Positions 1 to 10,600 of a DNA stretch of 64,000 nt are shown in pieces. The notes under the pieces are model-generated. The model saw only the letters and a program-made list of their open reading frames with translations, had not been told where the DNA came from and ran no database searches. The stretch covers positions 46,096,859 through 46,160,858 of the forward strand of contig CM059575.1 in assembly GCA_030386875.1 (NCBI GenBank), read 5' to 3'. The translations under genes were made by a program, and so were the position numbers. Source of the stretch: Morinoia aosen (Eukaryota; Arthropoda; Malacostraca; Amphipoda; Talitridae). Numbering within the stretch: position 1 is the stretch's first letter; each line of letters begins with the position of its first letter.

Positions 1-66
1 CATATGTCAAAAAAAGTGTATTAAGAAGACAAATTCAATATACTTTTTTTAATCTCAGATTACGGG

Positions 67-647
67 ATTCTATTGCAACTAGGTAAATGAAAATGAATAC
101 CGATGTGTAAAGTTGAATTCTAGACACATTTGATTCGATGAAAAATTTCGAAATTCGCGATAGAAAAAAGTTATTGGGCGAACATATATAGATATATATA
201 TCTATTTTTCCGCAAAACCACACCCCTTCTACAATTTTCAACGTAGAAGCGTGATTTTGGTCCCATTCGATGCGGTTTACCACTGGAAACAGCGTAGCGA
301 AGCAAAGTTCTATTTGAATTCTAAATTAAATTTTGATTGGGAAAAATACTGAATTTTTTGTTTTTATATGTTGAATATGTGTAACTATAACTTTTTTCAG
401 TTCAAAAATCGAAAAATCCTTCGTTACGACGTTCCTACAGCCTTTCCGCTTTGAATGAGACTAAAACCACGCTTCTAGGTTGAAAATTATAGAGTGAGTA
501 GGGTTTTGCGCAAGTATATGTTTTTCTAATAATCGCGAAATATTTTTTTTTTCGCGAAAATCGAAAAAATTTATAGACGCAAATGTGTTTGGAATTCAAT
601 TTTTACATATCTGTATGCATTTTTGTTAACCTAGTTGCGATAGAAAT
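67..647. repeat. Diverged long inverted repeat (foldback/MITE-like)
   Basis: The segment at about 67-300 matches the reverse complement of about 415-647 with many small differences. The outer ends read ATTCTATTGCAACTAGGT on the left and, reversed, ATTTCTATCGCAACTAGGT on the right. Inside, both arms keep the order GAATTC, ACACATTTG, GCAAAACC, and AATTTTCAAC-TAGAAGCGTG. A spacer of about 115 bp separates them. No coding sequence is seen. This looks like a decayed non-autonomous DNA element or foldback element; its superfamily is not clear because no certain target duplication was found. Confidence 0.7.
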
Positions 648-704
648 GGGACAAAAGACGTTTGTAAAATTTGGTAGTCAAAGGGTAGTCCAGGGTTAGT
701 AGAT

Positions 705-1345
705 CCCCTTAAAGCATCAGGGTCCACGGCATCAAAGTCTAAAACTGGTAGACCTCGCAAAACTACACAGGTAGGATCGTTTTATGTTGAGAATCGGAAT
801 GGTGGATAGGTTCATGAGTGCTGCTGAGATATCTCGTGAGAATAGCTCAACTTCTGAACTAACTGTATAGGCTAAATATTACGTTTGGAGCGACAGTCAG
901 TGGAGAAGGTTCATTTCAGTGATGAATCTAAATTCAATGCTATTGGTTCAGATGGCAGGGCACACGTTCGGCGAAGAACTGGCGAAAGAATATCGGTTGC
1001 ATGTTTGAAGAGAACTGTAAGTTTGGAGGAGGCAGCGTCATGGTGTGGGAAATAATATCTGTTGCAGGTCGTGGCCCCTTGGTTCTTTCACACAGGCATG
1101 TTAATGCTGAAGTCTACAAGCAGATTCTATCACAGCCTGCTCTTTCAATTCTGCGCTTTTCTTCGGTCCAACGTCCTATGCAGGACAATGCGCCCTGCCA
1201 CACTGCAATGAAAGGGAAAGCCTTCTTAGCAGTTTCTGTTATACTAGCGCCTGCCATAGGAGCACCAACAATTTGGCCTCTTAGGAAGTGCGAGTGGTCT
1301 GCCATTTGTATAAACTATTATCAAGGTGTTTTAAATGTCTATAAA
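705..1345 (+). pseudogene. Tc1/mariner-like transposase relic
   Basis: Fragments of a Tc1-type DDE transposase read across frames. A GRPRKTT motif (the AT-hook-like GRPR motif of Tc1 transposases) lies near 750. The catalytic region begins with VHFSDES near 908-930, followed by FGGGSVMVW near 1020, and the second catalytic Asp sits in QDNAPCHTA near 1180-1210. The region around the third acidic residue is degraded. Frameshifts and stops separate these motifs and the N-terminal helix-turn-helix region is shortened. In life the family cuts and pastes DNA at TA sites; this copy is dead. The TIRs were not located with certainty. Confidence 0.85.
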
Positions 1346-1511
1346 AGACTTATTTCAAATAATCATATCAAGTTACAAAAATAACATTAAATTTTCACTT
1401 TTTTATTGTTTAAAACATTCAAAGCTTATGATGCCAAAATGTTTCGTGTTTCCATTATTTTTTCCAACCCCTGTTCATGCTATTCAGTTGACCGATTAGA
1501 TAAAAGGGATA

Positions 1512-1740
1512 AAAAAGTTGTAATCTACTGCGACTCCTTGAATGTCGTTAGCGGCCTAAGTTACAAGACACCATCCAGTGCTACGTCGGATACAGCACGA
1601 TATTCACGGCGTACAAATTGGCGGTAAATCCATCAACATATGCGGGATCTCTTCTCATGTTGGAATAAGCTATAATATTGCAGATACCGCAGCCAAGTAC
1701 ACTGCCCGAAAACTCGAAGAATTTATTTTAATTTACTACT
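1512..1740 (+). pseudogene. RNase H domain relic of an I-like non-LTR retrotransposon
   Basis: Two reading frames together give an RNase H fold fragment. The first has VVIYCDSLNVVSGL (1516-1557, the TDS/S-type Asp strand), and after a frameshift near 1580 the second has ICGISSHVGISYNIADTAAK (1640-1699), which matches the W-x-P-S-H-x-G-I-x-G-N-E-x-A-D-x-A-A block of retroelement RNases H. The Trp and Pro of that block are changed to Gly and Ser. The fragment ends at LEEFILIYYSDW. It has no RT nearby, so it is a 5'-truncated LINE end or a chopped one. The + strand LINE at 40.6-46.3 kb is of a related type. Confidence 0.75.
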
Positions 1741-1775
1741 CAGATTGGAAACCCTTGACCCCTTCCGCGGCAGAA

Positions 1776-1927
1776 ACGAGTACACTCGTTTTCACAAAAG
1801 TACGTTTTTCAGCCGTCGACGAGTATACTCGTCTAAAACTTTACCTCCAAAAACCAGCTACATACGTATATACTCGTCGATTTTAAGCTTTTGTAAGCCA
1901 TTCTACGTGTGCAACGAGTATTCTCGT
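1776..1927. repeat. Cluster of four CGAGTATACTCG-type palindromes
   Basis: Four near-copies of the palindrome ACGAGTATACTCGT occur about every 45-50 bp: 1776-1789 (TACACT variant), 1819-1832 (perfect), 1865-1879 (half site, TATACTCGTCG) and 1914-1927 (TATTCT variant). A further copy, ACGAGTTGACTCGT, lies at 3444-3457 and a half site at about 27210. They look like binding or recombination sites carried by a repeat; no protein can be assigned. Confidence 0.6.
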
Positions 1928-2339
1928 CAAATTGTTCGCCTGGCACAGGCGATAGGGTAGAGCTGTGGGATTTCTAGGACATTGTTACTAGACTTGCTCC
2001 GACAGCCATTGTTGTCGGATGGGTGTTGTTTGCATCCACATTTGCATTCATTTTGAAAAGTACCATTCAAAATAATTTGATCTAGAAACTTTCTGAGGAA
2101 ATGCTATTCATTCATATGTGGAAATAAAATGCCGCCACATTCTATATCGTACATTTATTGTTTATTTATTTTCCTTTCTGATTGAATTGCACTGCACGGT
2201 GTTACGTTAAGATTTAAAGATAGTAGCGTGAATTCGCTGCCACCACCGGTTCAGACCCGGAACTAAAGATTAGTAATTAATTATTTTGGTTGTGCATGAA
2301 CGATAATTTTTCTTGGTAGCGTCCGAGATTACATGGCAC

Positions 2340-3250
2340 ATGTTTCTCTGTGGCGAGTTCAATGCGAGATGAGAGAATGAGAGAGGAGAATCTCAACGCC
2401 CGAAGATTTGATACATTTACTTGGGAGGCAATTACGGAACGGCGAGAGCACGCAAGGCAAGGACTTTACGACCACATTGCTTCGAACGGGACAACTCAAA
2501 ACACACAAAATGTCCTTCAATTGATCGCCCAGAGTGACACAACAATAGACTGTGTCCCGACAGTCGGGAGTTCCCGATATCACACCAATACGAGCGTCTC
2601 GGCCCACGCTCAAGCCTGATTCCCTGTCCTTGCTGATTGCTCAGAATGACAAAACAATAGACTGTACATACAGCCAACAATGCAATCCCCGCAACCAACC
2701 CTGTAGAATGTCTCACCCACACTCAAACCAAACCCTGACTTAGAAAGTGGATATTTGAACAAGCCGATTTCACAAGGGACGAACATGAAACAAAGGAAGC
2801 CACAACAATCAGAGCACCGCTCGACGTTTGAGTTTAACTGTGCTATAAGCAATCTCGCCAACCTGGTTACTGATTCCTCTAAGTCCCTATCTCGTAACCG
2901 GAGACTGAAATAACGTCTGACCACTCGCCTTCGGGTCCTGCCTCAGAGTGTCTCCTGATCCTCTCAATGAGGTCGTGAACAGCGCTCCCCACAAAAGGGG
3001 AGTGTTGGGCAAGAGCCCGGCTTTCCCAGACCACCGAGCCATGGCCAAGTTAACGATTGGTCACACTCTGTTTCTTCTAGACGAGGCGGCCGAAACCGTC
3101 AATCGTTTATATTAATATGTTAAGATTTTACAATCCCTGACCAATTAACATGGCCGGCGGTAACAGCGCCAGCGTCTCCACGCTCCAAGACTTAATTATT
3201 TTATTACATCGTCATAAATGGAGCCGTCTTCGGCCTCGTATTCCCATGCC
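2340..3250. other. No recognised gene; imperfect direct repeats
   Basis: This 0.9 kb stretch is more GC-rich than its surroundings. A phrase of about 35 bp ending in CAATAGACTGT occurs at about 2518-2552 and again at about 2634-2668, spaced 116 bp, with several mismatches. Open frames of up to about 100 codons exist on both strands but resemble no family I recognise. It is probably part of an unrecognised mobile element; its ends were not found. Confidence 0.3.
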
Positions 3251-3744
3251 GGCAAAGTTTGAAAATAAGTGAAATTTCTATTTCATACGAAAAGAATTGC
3301 ATTGATCTTGCATATTATAATTACTGCTAGGTATTTAGTATACAATTGTTGTAAAAATTGAAATTAAAAAAGCTTTTTATTTCTCTTTACAATTGGTTTT
3401 AAAATTTTGAGAAAATATGGTAACAAATATGGTTTATAGGAAGACGAGTTGACTCGTTTTGGCCGACAAAGATATTTTCAAAATAAAAAGTTTACCACAA
3501 AAATGGGGAGAAAAAATTATTACAAACTGTTTTCATAACCAGCATGAAAAATACTTAATAGAACCAGAATAAAAAAAATTAGTCTGAAAAAGAGACGTTT
3601 TTACGAAAAAAATTGTTGGGGAAGGGGTTAATACGACAAGCCACGATCAACCAGTATAAAGCTGGTGGGAAAACTGCCGAGACGAATTAAGGAAAATACA
3701 ACCATCACCTTGAACGGGGTTGGATTTAGGTAAAATATCACGCA

Positions 3745-4038
3745 CAGAGGAGATGTTAGTGAATCGATTCAAAATAGGACATGCATTCTTAAACGCATGG
3801 TTACCTGACGAACGATGAAGTACTACCCGATATCGCACCAGTGTGCGAGTTGTGTAATAACTCATTACTAACAGTCAAACACTCAATCGTAGAATGTGAA
3901 AGCCTCATAAATAGTAGAAATTGTATAAAAGTTAGCAGAGCGCAGCAACGGCCTATCGTCGAAACGGTATTGGGACCACATTTAGACGCTAAAGAGTTGA
4001 ACTATCTTCGTGGAATAAATGCTTACGACTTAATTTGA
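3745..4038 (+). pseudogene. C-terminal end of a jockey/I-type LINE pol (relic)
   Basis: The conserved tail of LINE ORF2 proteins downstream of RNase H or RT is visible: RFKIGHAFLN (compare the family block R-x-R-I-G-H-T-x-L-T-H), then after a frameshift near 3797 HGYLTNDEVLPDIAP, and then a cysteine motif CELCNNSLLTVKHSIVEC ending in a stop at 4036-4038. The Cys-x2-Cys-x-His-x-Cys layout is the usual zinc-like motif of this tail. Upstream 3640-3745 is degraded sequence of the same protein with stops. The LINE 3' UTR would follow but no poly(A) or target duplication is clear. Confidence 0.75.
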
Positions 4039-4039
4039 A

Positions 4040-6890
4040 TGTTTCAGTAGTTTGTTTAGCTATTGACTCACCTTGAAAGATAAACAGTTAAATTAATTTT
4101 TTGATCACAGAAGGCATACGTAGAGGGAGCAGGGATCAGTAAAATACTCATATCCGTGTTTTAATGTTAACTTTTTTCAACACCTTTCACCCATATTGGT
4201 AGTACATTTATTTCAGTTTGATTGCTTGAAGCTTTTAAAAACAAGGCACTATAGTACGAAGTGTGAAACATAAAATAAAGAAATAAAAATAAGGCCCACC
4301 AAACAAGAGGGAAGCAACAGATAGGAAGGACATAAAAGCTATTATTCTGAACTGGCACCGCCTTTACCGCTGGTCTTAAGGTACCACTATAACTCGACCC
4401 GATGCTGCCTACATGTCAAATGACTCATCTTCGTAAAAGTCAATTAAAATATAAAATACGACTCAAGGAGACAAGCTCAAAATACAATATTACTCTGAGG
4501 CATCTCAAGTCAACACCGCCATTCAAGACTTCGTTCTCACCCACCTTACCTGCTATCCCGGTCAATAAACTCATGAAAATCAACTATCCAGTCATAACCA
4601 AACACCAACACGAAAGGGCTGAAAATACCTTGACTCGCCAGAGACACTTCGAGTGCATCTAGGGAATTTTTCTCTCAATCGGACCGTATGATACTCTTTC
4701 GGAAATGGCTTTAATATATTACATTTCTTGTGAAATTTCTTCCCTAATCTCTCCTCCAAGATCATTGCCGAGGTGCAATTACGTCCTCATTCTGATGTAG
4801 GTGATTACCCGTTGCTAATGCTTGTCGAATAACGATGGTTGTGATAACGGTAATATGAATTGAGAGATGCTAACGTTAAAGGGTTAAGTTGAAGTCGCCG
4901 TCGTAAAGTTGTATTTGTTATTGACTTTAAGACGCCAAAAGATCGTGTAAAACTTCGTTTTTTTTGTGGTTCTTAACATTAAAGCTTCTGCGTGAGTGCT
5001 CGCGTCGAAAAGTAGGTAAGTCCACAGCGCTTATGATCATCTAGACTCTGAAACGCTTCAACATTAGAATTTTACTGTTGGGCGGGAGAATTAGTCAACA
5101 TTCAAGGCGCTAATTCAAAGTACATAAATTGGGTCCGAACTCGTGCAAGATCGTCTTCTATGTTCTCCTAACGTGGGAGTGAAAATGAACAGCTGTCTTA
5201 TCTTCAAGTTTTGAATGTCCATTTTATCATTAATCGCAATCCGTTTATCTACAGCAATTGGTTGAGGTTTTATAGTATTTTAGTGTATTAGTTTTCTAGT
5301 TTTTCATGTTGAAAGTGATCCTGGTATCCATTACTCAAACGTCAATTTTTTTATAGTCTTAGAGATTATTATATGATCGATTTTTACGGTCTAAACATTC
5401 ATTTTTTCAAAGACATAAGCGTGTGCTTATGTGTTTTCTTCTTTTACTTTTATTCCTAATTTTACCAGTGATAAAAATGACAACGCTGCAAATGGCCCTC
5501 TTTGTTCTTTTTTCAGATAAATTTTATGATACAGATTATTTAGATTTTGTTTTTGTTATAATAACGTGAGAATTTAACCTGGGTGGTAACTCATCAGTGG
5601 CAAAGTTGGCGTAATGGATCGCCTGAATTGTTGAGAATTGCTCTTTGAAAACGTGAAAGTCGTTAATGGTAAAGTGCCTCATTCGAATAACCTGACTTTC
5701 GATTGTAAGTTCATGACACATGTGAAGTTGAAAGTTATAATGGGAAGTTATGTTGTGTACTTTTGACCGCCTAGCGGTGTGCGTGCCATAGAGCCAGTGA
5801 CAGCAATGATGGCAGATGGTGAACAATGCCATTAAACTCGGTAGAATTTCTCATCTAACAATCATTACTTTGTTCAATGTGCAGTGGGGCTAATTAAGTG
5901 TAGAAAGCTAAATTTATAAACGTTCGAGCGGCAAGTATTGTCTCGTCATACCAACCCTTGCTGCCGAGTGCCATTTACTGAATTATCATTTCATAGTTTT
6001 AAAAACCAGCTTAAAATGGTGTAATTATGTACTTTTGCTTATCCTATTTTTGTATGTAGTTCCTATCCATGGTGTAAAAATTGTATCGCAAAATAGAGAG
6101 GATGTTTCAGATTTCCTTCATCGAAGGCGAGTCATGATGTATCGTATTGTGACCATGCTTGCTTTCCTACTCCAGATTTATTTTGAAAAACTGACCTCTT
6201 GACGCTGTTTTATTTTAGGGGAAGTTTTAGTGAGAATATGATAAACTAGCTTGTATTCTTAATGCTCAATTTTTGGGTAGTGGCTGGCTGACGATGACCA
6301 TGTTGTAGTGCACTGGCATCGGGCACATGGTGAACTAATATAGTGCCGGCGTTTTAGCGTTTAGGGCTGGTGGAGACTAATGTATAATGACAGCTGTGCA
6401 GAGGAGGACGTAGCATTTAGCGGTCATCATGTGCGTTAGATAAAAGCTGCTCAAACATTGAAGGATTTGAAGGCGCGGCGCGTTTTACATCATACTCCCC
6501 TCGGTCGGAAATAGTTGGTCCATATCAATGTTGAAGTTGGTCAGAAATATTTGCTCCAAAACAATAGTAAACCTTTTAGAAAGGATGTTCGTAAAACTAC
6601 TGGTTATAACAAAAAGATAAACTTTATTCTGTAATTCAATGCATGAACTGATAATGTATAAACTTGAATGAATAACATTTTTAATGAGGTGATTGACAAA
6701 TGATAGTGTATCAACAGAACAAACATATGTCACTATATTTACTCAATACTCGTTAATTTATTCTTCAATTTTCTGAAATCTGAATTAAATTTGGAAGGAT
6801 TCCTTTTCTTTCTAGTTGTACTTTTGACAATAGTTGAAGCCTGTAACTGTTACCGCCGTCAGCCAAAATAATCTGTCCTTTTGACTGTTG
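4040..6890. other. No recognised gene or repeat
   Basis: About 2.85 kb of AT-rich DNA upstream of the Myo9 exons. Both strands contain only short open frames with no recognised motif. It could be Myo9 intron, promoter-distal intron or intergenic DNA. Myosin motor landmarks (P-loop GESGAGKT, switch II) and IQ motifs were looked for on the + strand and not seen. Confidence 0.5.
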
Positions 6891-6899
6891 CAAAGTCAG

Positions 6900-7100
6900 G
6901 AAAATGTTCATTGTTGATCACCGTAATTCCTCAAAGCTATCTGTCACTGCTTCAATCAATGCATCAATGTCAAGTGGTGATTTTGATGTTGAAGGGTTTG
7001 GATTGAATAGAAATAGCCGAGGAACTGTAGATCTCTCAAAAAGTGCCTGCAATACTACTCTTGGCGCAGAATCTGTTAAATCTTATTGCCGTCGGTTATA
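6900..7100 (+). other. Possible Myo9 linker exon (unproven)
   Basis: An open frame of about 66 codons follows a plausible 3' splice site (pyrimidine-rich run then CAG at 6897-6899). The peptide is rich in Ser, Gly and Asp, for example SVTASINASMSSGDFDVEGF. Composition looks protein-like and the strand and place fit a linker exon between the neck and the C1 domain of Myo9. Against this, no good donor site ends the frame (GTTAAA near 7075 and GTTATA near 7098 are weak), phase with the next exon is only compatible for the first, and I do not recognise the peptide. Confidence 0.3.
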
Positions 7101-7433
7101 AGTGCACTTTCTATCAGTATCATAGTTATTTACCATATCCTGCATGCAATTTAAGAACTTTTAAATATTATCAGAAAAAGGAAAGACAAACTTATATCAA
7201 CTTTTACCCTATTATTTATTAAAGCTTAAAATTTGTGTTCAACACACTGTGCACGATCGTCTTCTGTACTCAAAACAGAACGTTCGTTAGAAAACACTAA
7301 AACGCGAAAAGCTTTCTCTCTGTATAGCAAATATTTCCGACCGGAGGGAGTAATATTTTTAGTCGATTGTTAGAAGTTACATCGTTTGACGAGCTATGTG
7401 AGGACGTCGTAGCTTGTCCACATCCCAACTGAG

Positions 7434-7619
7434 TTTCAAGTGTTTGCTGAGCAGATGATGTCGTCGATACTCTGCAACCATGAGTCCGGCAGGTCGTCGT
7501 TCCCGGTGACAATGGGCGTGAACGCTTTCCGAGGGTTCCTAGACGAGTTCATGACTGAGGGCGGGGCCAGCAAGAAGAGGAGACGAAGGGGCAACCGACG
7601 AAAAAAGAAAGAGAAAAAA
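7434..7619 (+). CDS. Myo9: Myo9 exon: linker before C1
   Basis: This exon encodes a segment with GVNAFRGFLDEFM followed by a run of Lys and Arg (KKRRRRGNRRKKKEKK) that could act as a nuclear or phospholipid-binding basic patch. The donor GTGAGT starts at 7620 and leaves phase 0, matching the next acceptor. The 5' boundary is uncertain: AG dinucleotides allow starts at 7413, 7434 or 7441, and the frame is closed by TAG at 7410-7412. I chose 7434 because the preceding stretch is the most pyrimidine-rich. Confidence 0.7.
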
Positions 7620-10600
7620 GTGAGTCAGTCTTTCAAATATTTTTTGGGTAAGGAGACAACTATGTCCCTGCCACCTTTTATCATCTATTTTACTAGACTT
7701 CAGTTCATATCTTTTCAAGTGCTTGATACACGTTATTACGATGCGCAGCATTATTCTGATCTCGAGTATGGAGAATAGCGCAGGGCATTAATAACACCGG
7801 ACATGCATGTGAATAGAAGTGAACAGAAATTCCATCAAAATAAGAGCATTGGATTATAAAAGGCGGTCGAAAGATGGTTGTCTCTTAATATTTTAACCAA
7901 ATGTACATCTCCGTTAAAAAATATTTTATACTTCTTATAATTACCGCATTTTTTAGTAAGTCATGTGCGTTTATACCCAAACTTATTGTTCATGATTAGT
8001 TGTCCAACCTAGTCAATAGATAAATTTTCCTTGTGGACTATTGTTTTACTTCTGCGTTCTATTTTCATGACTTTGTTTTTGTCTTCGTCTGTATACTCTG
8101 GTGCATTCTTATCTACTTCAAGGCAGAGGGAACAAAGGTCGTCGCAAGGGTTGTTCACTCTGTTGCACAAGAATCTGTTCATTCTTTTGTTAGATATTAT
8201 CCTTTCCTCTCTTTCATAATACAAAAGGCACATCGTGCAAATATCGTATACCACGATAAGTTTAGTTTCTGTTTACTTATTTTCATTTGACGTTCAGGTA
8301 GGTAGGCAGGCCGTCTCTTTTGTTAATATAGCTCAGGAGTTTTGTTGTGTCGGACTACCTTTTTTCAGTTTACTACTACCCCTTTGTTCAGCGCCTTCTT
8401 CTTTAGCTTTTATCTTGTCTCATAAAGTTCTTTCTATCTTGGTGTCAATATGCGTAGTGTTTGGAGACACTTTTTACACAGATCACATTTTCCCTTGATT
8501 CCATACTAAATGGTGCTTTCCACTTTCCTCTCTTGGGAACACTTTTGTCGGGGTTAGGCAGGCTTAAACAACTCATCTAATTTAATATACTCATGCCCGT
8601 TCAGGCATTGGAGAGTTGTGTCAAGTGAGACCCCTCAGGGGGATACAATTATTGTATCTATGGGAACTAGCGCTCCCAGGAGGACAATGTGAGGGCCCGA
8701 GCTAAAGGTTCGTAGGCTTTCTTTTTGTTAAAATAGAATAGGTTTTGTTGTGTTACGGACCATCTTTTTTCGGTTCACTGCTGTCCTGTTTTTCACCGCC
8801 TACTACTTTCTTCTTCAACTTTTTCTTGTTTCATGAACTTCTTTCTTAGCTTTCTGTTTCTGTGCCCTTTCTGCATAGATTCCACGTTCCCTTAACTCCA
8901 TACTAAATGGTGCCTTCTTCCTTCCTCTCTTTACATCTCATTGTTGAGGATAGGGAGGCTTAAACTAACTAATAAACTAATAATAAACTGTGTCAAGTGA
9001 GATTGCCTCGTTCCACACCCTCATAATGCTCAATTTCAATGCCTTCTCAATTTGATTTACTTCCATTGTGTGGCTGCTGATTAAACTTTCATTAATGTAA
9101 CAATTCAACGTTTTTTTTATGAAGTCTATTAGATTTTTCATCACCCAGTATATGTTTATGGCCTCTCATGGAAAGTTGGGTAATTAAAGCTAGTGTTGGT
9201 TGCATCCTCAACTGACGTAATGATTTCTAGCCAAAATTCTAGGTCTGCTTGTGATCGTTACTGAGAAATTGAGTATACTCTTTCCCTGTTTTTTTCATCA
9301 CTATTTTGGTTGAGGATGTGAGCTGTGTCTTCAATGCTGTGACTCAATATCTATAGGAACTGCAAGTCTTACTTTCCCGAAGTTCAAACTTGATAGCATA
9401 TTTTAATGGTCGTCTCATTTGCATTTGCTTTTTTTAGTCGCCTTCGCAACTCTTATTCTTCGCTTTGGATTTCCTTTCATTCTACCAAGAATTTTTACCA
9501 CTTCGAAAATTATAGTGAGAATGTTTATGCTAATATAACTTAATTACAATGCATTGTTTTGGTTGCGGTGGGTTCATAGGCCGCGGTAAATAATGTGTTT
9601 TCCATTGCAGCCGACAGAGGAAGTGGTGCACGGCAGCCACAAGTTCACGCACCTGATGGTCAACATCGCCACTTCGTGTGAAGTGTGCAACTCCTTCCTC
9701 TGGCTCTCCGCTAAAGGGCTCACGTGTCGTAGTGAGTATTTTCTTGGTTGTGATCACAAGATTTAAGTTGGTTTTGTACTAACTGGGTGTGCACGTTTCA
9801 CCTCTTTGCATTAATCTGGCTCAAATATCATCTAGACGCTCACCGTGAACTATTCATACTGGTCCCATAAATGTTTGGTCCGAATCTTTGAATTAATTTG
9901 AATAGTGATGATAGTGTACTTTGTTTCATACAAACAGCGCGTAGTGTTTCGTATTTTGATGAGGTTTTGTAGGAGAAACGTGATATATATAACTTGTCAC
10001 TGATTTCCAAAACAAACTGGATGCGATGTATTTTCTGGAGTCAGGCTTACTTGTCAGCTCAACACTATGCTGCTCGTGTAGTGGTTCCTTGCGTGCTTCG
10101 TGATGTAAATGGAGTACGTAGACAGCATGAGGTATCTAGGGCTTTACCATTCTAGATACTGCTTTCGTCTTACGTGCCTGGAGTCAAGTTCCCCTATTAG
10201 CTCAGCTTTGATATTCTATTTACATTTCATAAAACTTGTTAAATCTGCACTTCCTGTGCTAAATGAGAGTTCCTTCGTAAATATATAAAACAGTACTTCA
10301 CGTTTCTTCGTCGTAAACGTTACAAGGTTACATTTTAATAATTTTACATGTGGAAATTGATTTAATTCAACTCGTCGTCGAAGTTCTCCAAAATTATCTC
10401 GTGAGTGACCGAAGTACACGGTGCGTATTGTCGCGCCTGCATTTAGCTGCACTGAGCGTACCCATGTCTTCTGCAGCTTGCAAGCTGACGTGCCACGAGA
10501 AGTGCCTGCAGCGCGTGGACCCTCACTGCAGCCTCAGCTCCAGCAAGGCGGTGGTCGTGAGCGCGTCCTCATCCAAGACCAAGGGTCAAACTGGGTAAGT

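Noticed and set aside
4040..7400. Myosin motor or IQ exons upstream
   Set aside because: No P-loop, switch or IQ motifs were seen on the + strand.
7297..7512. Minus-strand open frame over the Myo9 exon
   Set aside because: It is the shadow of the + strand exon.
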